From JAIROC01 sp031553535 (GTDB taxonomy: Bacteria > Bacteroidota > Bacteroidia > Bacteroidales > WCHB1-69): a DNA stretch of 64,000 nt. Of the stretch, positions 50,672 through 62,700 are shown piece after piece (position 1 is the stretch's first letter; each line of letters starts with the position of its first letter). The position numbers and the translations under genes were made by a program. Location of the stretch: NCBI GenBank assembly GCA_031553535.1, contig JAVBLM010000014.1, positions 55,844 through 119,843 of the forward strand, written 5' to 3'. Below the pieces are notes generated by a model that was given only the letters and a program-made list of their open reading frames with translations, made no database searches and was not told the origin of the DNA.

Positions 50672-50710
50672 AAACTCACAAAGGAAGATGAATTCTTCCT
50701 TTGTGGGTTT
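50672..50710 (+). terminator. terminator of the small T9SS gene
   Basis: AAACTCACAAAGGAAG at 50672-50687 pairs with CTTCCTTTGTGGGTTT at 50695-50710 (one G-T wobble), a 16-bp stem. The U run is short. Confidence 0.8.
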
Positions 50711-50746
50711 GAATAAGAAATGGTTATGAAGAAATATTAATAATCA

Positions 50747-50782
50747 ATAATTTCCTGTTCTTCGAACAAGTCAGGAAATTAT
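50747..50782 (+). promoter_or_regulatory. hairpin in the leader of giant D
   Basis: ATAATTTCCTG at 50747-50757 and CAGGAAATTAT at 50772-50782 are perfect 11-bp arms around a 14-nt loop (TTCTTCGAACAAGT), ending 17 bp before the start codon of giant D. There is no U run, so it is a leader or operator structure rather than a terminator. No TAnnTTTG was found between the terminator at 50710 and the gene. Confidence 0.6.
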
Positions 50783-50799
50783 CAAAAATGTAGTGAAAT

Positions 50800-53700
50800 A
50801 TGAAAAATTTTTTAATTCTTTTAGCAGGAGTATTATGTTTTCAAATAGGACATTCCCAAACACGAATGTATATTAATGAAGACTTTGATAACCAATCAAT
50901 TTCTTTCAATCCTACTCCGACAGGATCATGGACAACAAACACAACATACTATACAAGTAGTCCGAATTCATATCATGGTATTGTCCCTAATAATCACGGA
51001 GATTCTATTATTTTAGAAACTCCTGATTATGATTTTGAAACGGAGGGATATACTAATATCATAGTGAGATTCAGGCATATCTGTAAAGTGGAACCTTCTG
51101 ATACTGTTCGTGTGGAGTACCTTGCACAGAGAGGGACAAATACTTTTTGGGCCGCAATTCCTCCAGATTGCTATTTGGGTGCTTCGAATAGATATTTAGT
51201 TGATACCGGATTCAATGCCGGTAGCTATTCCCAATGGGAATCGGGTAACATGTTGATCAATCCCAGTATTGGCTGGTGGAAAGAAGAAGTTTTTGATGTA
51301 ACTTATCTTGTTTCCCTTAGTAAGACCAAGTTTCGCTTTGTTATAAAGAGAGGACCGGGAGTTGGCACACAAAGGTCGTACGGATGGTTAATAGATGATT
51401 TTGAAATAATCGCAGATAAAACCCCTATTTTACTCCCTACCGTGGAATTTACCACTTCTAATATTTCCGATACCCTCCATTCCTCAGGCCCTTTTGAAAT
51501 CAGGGCAAAAGTAAAAACCAATTCGTCTACCCCACTAAAACCTTTATATCTAAAATATATCAGTACTTTAAACGGAGTATCCACAACGGATTCTTCTTTG
51601 TTAATAAACGTACAGGGAGATTCTTTATGGAAAGCGACCATTCCTCAATCATTTCTGAACACACAAATTGCATATTCAATCAAAGCAGAGGATAATTTGG
51701 GAAATTACAGTACTGCCAAATCCGGCTATGTTATTGCAAAAAACAGGCAAGAAAACTACGGAAATAATTCCGTTTCTTTATTATCCATTAATTCCCCGAC
51801 ACAAGATAATATAACCGGTGGGACAAATACTCCCATACGAATAACTCTTCAAAATAAAGGCGATCTGAATCTTTCATCCGTTACTGTAAACTGGAAAATA
51901 AACAATGATCTAAAGACTCCTTTTACATGGACAGGCAATTTGGCATGGGATTATAAAGCACAAAATATAAATATAGGTTCTTTCTCTTCAAGTATAAATG
52001 CCTACGATACAATAACCATTTGGTTGACAAACCCCAATGGTTCACCGGATATAGCAACACATGATGATACTATATCAATTATCCTTTTCAGTTGTGCTGC
52101 CGGAGGATTTGCCGGTGATTATATCGTAGGCAAGCCCGGTGCTTTTCCATCAATCAAAGAAGCAATAAATGCTTTAACTTATTGCGGAATAGCTAATAAT
52201 GTTGTTTTTAAATTACAGAAGGGTATTTATAAAGAAAGTGTGGATCTAACCGATCTGGCATCTTTCTTAGGAAATTACACATGTAAAATAACCTCATTGG
52301 ACGGAAACCGGGACAGTGTAATTATTCAGCCTCCCTCCGGAGATGGACTTACGCTTGGGAATATAAATAATTTCATAATAGAAGCAATTACAATCGATGC
52401 TGTAAAAGCCGTATACCCTATTCGATTTACCAATGCCTGTACAAATATTGTTATTAATAATTGTAAGCTTTTAGCAAATCCTTCAACAACTACAAGCACT
52501 CATTCTGTTATTTACAAACCGGGAACTACAGGTATTCTTCAAAATATTCGAATAACAAATAATACGATGGATGGAAGTTATCAGGCAATTCAACTCTATG
52601 GAGGTGATGACGGCAGAGAATATGGAAGGAATATTATAATAGACAGTAATATTATAACAAACCAATATTATTATGGTTTGAATATTTTATACTGTGATTC
52701 TCTCAGTGTTTCATACAATAAAGTTTACAGCCGGAATGTCAATTTCGGAGCATATTGGACTGGAATACGATTACTGGGTTGTAATGGTAAGATTATTGGA
52801 AATAATGTGAAACAAGTAAATAAGGCAATCACAACTCCAACAGGAATTTCTGCCGGCAATATAAACAATAGCTTTACTACAGAACAAGGAATTATTGCGA
52901 ATAATGAGATCATCCTATATCCGGGAGTAGAAAATAAAGAAGGGCTTAGCATAACAGGATCTAAAGTATTAGTCTTGCATAATTCTATTTATATGGAAGA
53001 TGCTGCTTTTAGTTCACGGGCTCTTTCAATTACCAGTGGTGCTTCAAATTCTATTCTTGTGAAGAATAACAATCTTATTGTATCATCCATGAATGCTTAT
53101 CCTATTTATATTTCAACATTGGACTATTTGGAAGGATTGACTATTGATTATAATAATTATTATGCACCGCAATATATCGGATATATAGGTTCTCCAAAAT
53201 CAAATCTGCCTGCTTGGAAACTAGCAATTGCTACAGATCAGCATTCTGTTAGTATTCAACCGGCATTTATCAACAATTCCGTAAGTTTGGAATTATCTAA
53301 TGGTATGGGATTGAATTGTCCTCTATTTTATAAAGTCAATACCGACATCATCGGACAATCACGTACCGGATTGACAACTATGGGTTGCTATAGCATGCCG
53401 CTTTTAGCCAATAATGCAACATTGACGGAGATTTCTGTTAATAATGAATATCCGGTAAGCGGAATGATAGATTCTATAAAAGTAATAGTAACAAATAGCG
53501 GAACAAATAATTTGTACAATGTAAATATAGGTTGGAAATATAACAATACAAATCGACCAACGATTACCTGGACAGGAACTTTGAATATGGGCCAATCAGT
53601 TGCTGTTTTTCTGGATACGATCAGCTATAAAAGTGGCCTGAATTCTATAACCGCCTGGATAAACAACATAGGAGGGCCAACAGATGGGTATGCAAAAGAT

Positions 53701-56700
53701 GATACTCTGTCGGTAGAATATATGATTTGTGATTCCATGTTGAATGGAGGTTATACCATAGGTACAAACGGAGCCGATTTTACTACTATAACAAATGCTG
53801 TTGAAAAACTGTATTCCTGTGGAATTAATGGAGCTGTACGCCTGGAACTTCAAGATGAAATCTTTCGTGAAAATATAGTCTTCTCAGGGGATATTTATGG
53901 CACATCTTCGACCAATACAATAACCATTACTTCTGCTTCGGGAAATCGGGATATGGCTGTTATCCGTCCATCCGGTGATGTAGGCATTACCCTTGGATTT
54001 GTCAACCATCTTATTTTCGACGGAATAACAGTAGATGCAGCAACCTCAGGAACTCATGGCTTTGAATTTATTGCCCCCTGTACGAATATCATCATTACAA
54101 ATTCTACTCTTTTAACGAATCCGACCCTTAAAGTACAAGCAGAAAATGTTGTTATTTACAAAAAAGATAATACAGGTATTCTTAATAATATTCAGATTAC
54201 AAATAATATAATTAATGGCGGAGGAAGTGGAATATATCTCTATGGTGGCTCTCCGTCTACCAAAGGATCGGTAACGATAGACAATAATATTATCCAAAAT
54301 CAATATTTTAATGCTATTTATTTGCATTATGTAAATGCAGTAAGTTTATCCCATAACACCATGCTGAGTCGAACCGAAGAAACCGGTGGTAATTGGTATG
54401 GCATGAATCTAAATATTTCCTATGGGAAAATAAATGCAAATAAAATAAGGCAACGTAGTTCTGCTATAGTAGCTTCGGTTGGAATATATTTGAGCAATCT
54501 TAGTGATATAACAAAAACAACACTGATAACGAACAATGAAATAATGATAATTGGCAATTCGTCAATTTCATATGGAATTCGTTTTAACGGGATAGTACAC
54601 TCCTCTATTTTACATAATTCTATTTATGTAGATGGCACTTTCGCAAACAGAGGGATTAATATTACAAACAACGACCATAAACTTGCCGTTAAAAATAATA
54701 TAATAATCACAAAAGGAACTGCAAGTTACCCTATTTATATAGCAACAACAAGTTACTTAAACAACTGGGATATAAATTATAATAACTATCATGCTCCTAC
54801 TAATATAGGTTATGTGGGAGGAGCGGCACGTACTTCATTACCAACTTGGAAATCAGCAGTTATAAAAGACTCAAACTCTGTATCCTTACAACCCGGTTTT
54901 ATTAACACGGATATTGATTTGAACATTAATAGCAGCAGGGATTTAAAATGTCCGTTGTTAACAGATGCGAATATGGATATTCATGATATTGCCCGTACAT
55001 CAATAACAACTATGGGCGCATATCATTTTGAGCAAGTATCGACAGACATTACTCCCAACTCCTATATTTCCTTACCTCGATCTTCTCCGCTTGGGAATTC
55101 TGTCCCTGTAACAATCACATTGTATAATATGGGATTTGAAACTATTGATTCTGCTATAATACACTGGAGCATCAATGGAAATACCCAACCCCCCTATTAT
55201 TGGTATGGTTCCCTTGCCCCTAACCTGCTTACAAGTTCAATTCCATTAGGCAGCTTTGCTACTGTTACAGGAGAAAATAAAATTAAAGTATGGACATCGA
55301 TGCCTAATGGAAAGACAGATGAGAACGTATCCAATGATACTCTTCGGGGATATGTAATGGTGCATAACAAGGCATTAAGAGGTACTTATACGGTTCAACT
55401 GGACGATGGTGATTTTTCGACAATGGAAAATGTTGCTCTGGCATTGGATTCTTGTGGTGTAGGAGGACATGTTATATTTTCAATTTTCCCGGGAACGTAT
55501 ACCGGTATAACTTTGAAAAATATACGGGGAGCCAGGGACACCAGTACAATAACATTTACATCATCAACGGGGATTGAAAACGACGTAACTATCGGAAGTG
55601 TTATATTGGATTTGGCTCATTATATATCACTGCAAAACATAACAATTCAGGCATCTGATATTGCAGCCGTTCAATTCAAATCTCTGGCGACAAATATTAA
55701 CATCCGTAATTGTAGTATTTCAGCCGACTCGGCTACCTTTTCTTCTTCAGCCAAAGGTGCTTATGGTATATATAAACCAACAACTACGGGAACTGTAAAG
55801 AATATCAATATCGTTGGCAATACTATTAATGGAGGAATTGAAGGAATTCATTTCTATGGAGGAACCAATGCAAGTTACGGAACAAAAGTATTTTTGGATA
55901 ACAATATCATCCGGAATCAGGACAAAATTGGGATAAATGTTTTCTTCATTGATACACTGACAATCACTAAGAATACATTATTAAGCAGAAAAAACACGCA
56001 AAGAACCTGGGGAGGGATCAATGGGAAGAGTATTAACGGCACAATCAACGGCAATAAAATAAGACAACGGACCAGTGTTGTAGCATCTCCTTACGGGATA
56101 ACACTTTCCAAATTCAATACTTCTACAGCGAAGATCAAAGGATTGATTACGAACAATGAAATTGATATTTCATCCATAAATTCCAGTTGTTATGGGATAA
56201 ATATAGTAGACACGTGTAATGCTGTTATTGCCCATAACTCAATATATACAAAAGGAGACAATGGAGCATCCGTTTATATTGGAAATAATGGGATGATAAA
56301 TATAGCTGTTTTAAATAATAATCTCATGGCTGAAGATTTCTGTTATCCTGTTCTACTTGCGGGAACAGAATTTTTAAGGACACTCAACCTCAGCAATAAC
56401 AATTATTACAGCCCTTATTATGTGGGAATGATCGGAAATAATGTTATCAATACCATAAACGACTGGAAAGCTATTTTCATCAATGATCATTCCGTACAGG
56501 TTACTCCTGCTTTTGTTGACAATACGGTAAGTCTGGAATTGTCTGGTTACCAAGGACTGGAAACTCAAGCAATGAACGAAGTTCCGATTGATATAAAAGA
56601 CAATATTCGTGCAGGTATTACTGCTATGGGGTGTTATACGACAACTCCATTAACCGTTGAAGCTTTATTGACAGAAGTTCTGAACTGGGATGAAACACCT

Positions 56701-59700
56701 TCACCCGGGCAAAAAGACATTGTAAAAGTTGTATTAAGGAATGGGGGTTCTACTCCTATCACCTCTGCTGTTATAGATTGGAATTTTAATAATGTAAACC
56801 GTACTCCCAAAACCTGGACAGGATCGTTGGCAGCAGGAGAATCGGATATTATAACATTGGATGAGATCAGCTACATATCAGGCAAGAATCAATTAACTGC
56901 CTGGATCCGAAACTTAGGAGGATTGAACGATGGGTATCCTTCGGATGATACAATATCGGTTTCAGGTTATCTTTGTGATACTTTACTTAATGGAAGTTAC
57001 ACGGTTGGAAAAACAGGCGTTTTTTCTACGATAAAAGAAAGCGTAAAGTTGCTCTACACATGTGGGATAAACGGGCCTGTTAACATAATACTACTGGATA
57101 GTGTATTTGTGGAAACTGTTGAATTGCAAGGAGCAATCCCCGGTTCAAGCAATATAAATACCGTAACATTTACCTCTGTATCCGGTAATGCCGACAAATT
57201 TAGAATTCAACGGGAGGGAACTTATTTCATGGATGAAGCACCTTTTATATTGAATAGCGTTTCCAATATAAAAATATCGGATCTGACATTAGACGGCCGG
57301 TCAACTTTTCCGGGAGATTATCTTTATGCAAAAGCAGTAATATTGAAAAACAAATGTGATAATATCGAGATTAACAATTGTAAATTGATCGTTCCTAACA
57401 ACCCGGATATTACAGCCTCTGTCAATCATTCTGCAATTTATCATACAACAAATAATGGAATAGTTTCGAATGTCCGCATGCTGAATAACAGGATAGAAGG
57501 AGGAAATACCGGTATTTATTTGCATGGACTCTCTGCAACCAACCGTAATAATAAGATACAAATTCGAAATAACGTAATTTATTCAGTGGACGAAAAAGGG
57601 ATATTATTATACAATACGGATTCTGTGAATATTACCGGAAATAGTATCGAACAGCGAAATATTCCATCGCAAACAACAGAGTTTGATGGTATTTATTTAT
57701 TTGATGTATCAGGAAATATCTTGAAGAACAAGATTAAAGCACAAACGATTAACAATGGTATCTATACGACAAATCTGAATAAACTTAATCAAAAAGCGTT
57801 GATTGCAAACAATGAAATAATAGGAAATTCAAATAGTGTTTCTGCCAAAAATGGTATTTATATAGATGAAAATACACATGCAAATATCTATCATAACTCG
57901 GTATTGATAAACGGTACGGGAACAAGTAATGCTTTATTTGTAAATTCATCGGATGCAAATACTACATTAAACATTCAAAACAATAACTTCGTTACCGCTT
58001 CTTTAGGAATGAACTTTCCTATTTATCTTAATTCAAACAATAATTTGACCAAATACGCTATAAATTACAATAATTATTATAGTCAAACAGGAGTATATGT
58101 AGGTTATGTCGGAGATCCTAAAACAACATTGGCCGGTTGGCAATTAACGGTAACTTCTGATTTAAACTCCATGGTTACATCTCCTATGTTCAAGCAAGCG
58201 GATATAGACTTGAGGCTTTTAAACAATGAAAATCTGCTGTGTCCTGTTTTGCCGGATGTCGCCGACGATATCAATAATTCTTCCCGAATAATACCCAATT
58301 GCGTAGGAGCTTATTACTTTATCCCATTATCTTATGATATTTATCCTTTTGAAGTTGTTTCGCCAGCAGCTACCTCAACTCCCAATATATCTACCCCGGT
58401 TACAATTAAGATCCGGTGTTTGGGAACAGATACTGTTAGATCATTAACTATTAACTGGTCGCTTAACGGAGTTACCCAAACACCATTTGCTTCATGGACA
58501 GGGACTCTTGGCAGAGGGAACATTTCAAGCCCGATAACAATTGGTAATTTTTCACCAAGCCCGGGAGAAAATAAGATAATACTATGGACATCCATGCCTA
58601 ACAATATGCCGGATGAAAATCAACAAAATGATACTATTCAAATGATAACGCATGGTTGCGATACGGCAATGAACGGTAATTATATTGTAGGCTTACAGCC
58701 GGGCGCCCATTACCTAACTATTATGGATGCAGTAAAAGAATTGTATGCTTGCGGTGTAAATGGAGCCGTTGTTATCAAATTGCAAAATGGAACATATAAT
58801 GAACTTGTAAAACTTTCCGGTATGATTCCAGGAGCAAGTGAAATAAATACAGTTACTTTTACATCCATCAATGGTGATAGAGAGACGGTTGAGGTCCGGC
58901 GAAAAGATGATGCTTCGCAGGATTTAGCTCCCTTTATGCTCGATGGTGTATCTCACATAAAAATCTCCCGGTTGCATTTGAATGCAATACCTGTCTCCTC
59001 TTCTTCTATCTATTATGCAAAAGCAATAATCTTGACCGGGGAATGCAACAACATTGAAATAAATGATTGTAAGCTTAGTTTACCTTCCGGCTCTGCCAAT
59101 GCCATTATTACCGAAAACCAAGCAGGAATCTATTATAAAGCATTGTATCAAAAAAAGATCACAGATATACGTATATACAATAATTTAATAGAAGGGGGTG
59201 CTTTTGGTATTTACTTGTTGGGAGAAAACAATACAAACCGGAATAAAAATATCCTGATAGAAAACAACATACTTCAAACATTGGATAAAACGGGAATATA
59301 TGTTGATTTCTGCGATTCTGCATCTGCGATCAGCAATAAAATAACTCAACGTTTAATCAACAATCCTTCTGATTTCTGCGGAATACATTATGACAACATA
59401 ACAGACGGACTTTTATGGGGTAACAGTATCAAAATAGAATCCCTGGGTGCCGGCATTTATTTGCATAATGTAAATAATGAGTTAGTCCGGACGGTCTTGG
59501 TTGCCAATAATGAAATCATTGCAAAAAAAGGGAGCGATTCAAGCAGTGGAATTTGTGTCGACAGCGCAAATACTGAGTTTATTCACAATTCGGTATTGGT
59601 ATTAGATGGTAATGTAAAAGGAATTGAGTTCAGAGTAACAGAGGAGTTACCATGCAATGCCCGGAATAACATTTTTACAACATTAGGCGCCGAAAGTTAT

Positions 59701-62700
59701 CCTATTTATATGAGTGGAACATCCGGACGTGAAACATGGAATATCAATTTCAATAATTATTATTCTCCCAAATATATTGGATATATAAATACCGGCAGAA
59801 CAACAATGGGAGGATGGATTCCTTCGGTTACATGCGATTTGAATTCCCAGGCTATTGAGCCTTCATATATAGACTATACTAATAGTTTAGAACTTGTAAA
59901 CATGAATGATTTTGTATGTTCGGTAATTCCAGCGATAAATAGAGATATTAAAGGATTACTGCGTAATAATATTACAGTAAAAGGAGCTTATGGAATATCT
60001 TCTTTGACACAAGACATTACTTTAAGGGAAATAGCAAATATACCTGTGGATATCATAAAGAATGAAGCGATTACTCCTCAAATTGTGTTTGAAAACGTGG
60101 GCCTTACTACATTGACAAATTTAACTATTCAATGGTCATTCAATGGTAGTGCTCCAACCTCTATTTCTTGGACAGGTTCTATAAGTACGAGTGGAGCTAA
60201 TATGATAACCCTTCCAACTTTATCTGCTATAGCCGGAGCAAACAAACTTACAGCATGGATAACATCTGTCAATAATAATGGCCTGGATATGAATCAAGAA
60301 AATGACACCATTATATTGAATTTCTATGCTTGTGATTCTTTGCTTAGAGGAGATTATATAATCGGACAAATAGGAGATTTTTATACGCTTGAAGATGCCT
60401 TTACAAGAATGAATGCATGTGGTGTAGGAGGAAATATTTCACTAAAACTAACAAATGGAGATCATCAGGGAAGTTTCGATCTGACAAATCTGACAGATAT
60501 GATGAACCATTACCAATTAACCATTACTTCTTTATCAAAAGAAAAAGATAGTGTTGTCATTTATTCTACATCTGCCGCTTATGGAATATTATTAGGGAAG
60601 ACAAATAACCTGATTTTAAAAGATATTACATTGGATGGTTCCCTTTCGTTATATACGATTAAATTTATAGAAGCATGTACAAATATTGTTATTCAGAATT
60701 GTAATATCTTGGGCAGTCCGACAGCTACAACAGATCGTTATGCTGCTATTTATAAAGGGGAAGGAAGCGGAATACTAAACAATATCCGTATTTTCAGCAA
60801 TGTAATAAGTGGAGGATACTATGGCATCTATTTGGATGCCGGAATTAAGAATTTCATCTATGGGAAGAATGTAGTAATAGACAGTAATATTGTTTCCAGT
60901 CAACATTATTATGGGATGTATTTGCTACATACTGATATTACTTCTTTAACAGCTAATACGGTTATAAGCAAATCCTCTTCGGAAATGAGTACAACATGGT
61001 TTGCTATCCGGATAGACCGGTGTAACGGATATATCGTTGGAAATAAGATCAGACAGAATAATACGGCAATAACATATCCTTATGGCATTTATTCGGTTGA
61101 ACAGAATACTCATCTTACTTCAAAACACGGATTGATTGCTAATAATGAAATCATTTGCGTATCGCCTATCTATCGAGGGATATACGTTGCAGGTACTTCT
61201 GTAGCGGATATTGTTAATAATTCCATTTATTCATATGGAAATGGTGCAGGTCAGGGAATTGCGACTGCCTCAACGCAGAGAAGTTATCAAATTAGAAATA
61301 ACAACATTGTAATGTTATCTACAACTGCTTATCCCATATATCTTGCCAGCGGTTTTTTAGGATTGGATATAGCTTACAATAATTATTACTCATTAAATAA
61401 TATTGGTTATGCCACAGCCGCAAGAACTTCATTAGCTACTTGGGTAGCTATAGTACCACAGGATAGCACTTCAAAAAACATGAATCCTTCCTTTACTGAT
61501 CTCTCTGAAGGATTGCAGTTAATAAATTACAAAGACATGTATTGTCCCAGAGTTGATAATGTAGGAGAAGATATCAGAGGAAAGACAAGAACAGCATTAA
61601 CTACGATGGGGGCATACGGAGCCATTTTGTCGGATGGTTATAATTTAGAGTTGATTGCCATAATAGAACCTAAAAGTGTTGCATCTTCATGTGCCCAGGA
61701 ATATGTTCCTGTCAAATATGCTCTCTTTAACGGAGGAACGCTGGATTACGATTTTTCGAATGACAGTATAATATTGGGAATTAATATAATCAATAACATG
61801 GGGATACTACCATTTGATACGGTTATCACCATTAATACCGGAATATTAGAAGCTCTTAAAACAGATACTTTCGAGTTGCAGATATTACCGAGAGTTGCAT
61901 ATGCAGGGGATTATCATATAACGGCATGGCTAAGTAGTCCGGTAGATACTATTTATTCTAATGATACATTAAGATCTGTTTATCGTACGAATAAAATCGC
62001 GTTGCCCTACGATGAAAGGTTTAATGCTACGGAATTGCAGAACCTAACGATTGAAAATCTGTTAGGGGGAGATACCAATGTATGGAAAGTTGTTTCATCG
62101 GGTTATGATGCGATTATAAATCCTGCTTTTGGAAATAAAAAGCTGATTTTTGCCGGAGCGGATGGATCTGCAACCCGATTAATCACAGGCCAGGTTGAAT
62201 TAAACCGTACATCACAACCTAAATTAGAATTTTGGTATGCACATGATAACAGCAATGAACCAATGCGGGACCACCTGATTGTAAAAGCGATCTTCAATGG
62301 CGATGTAAATAATGCAATTCCCCTGAAGACCGTCTACAGGCATGATACAAACTATAAAACACCTGCCTGGGTAAATTATTCCGTTGATTTGTCTCCGTAT
62401 GTAGATTCTTCCTGTGTGATTATCCTGTTTGAAGCCTATTCCTATGGAGGAGTTCAGCATATTGACAGAATTACTATCACTTCGAATCAAAACCTTGCAC
62501 TGGATACAATATTAATTCCGGAACTTTCGGTATGTAGATTAAAAAACAACGACTTAAAGGTTGTCTTATCCAATACCATAAATCAAGATGTTGATTTTGA
62601 TAATAATCCTATTAATATACTTGTTCGGATCAGAGGCAGTATGACCTGGGATACAATTATTCCTTTGGAAGGTTCATTGGAAGCACTATTAAGTGATACA

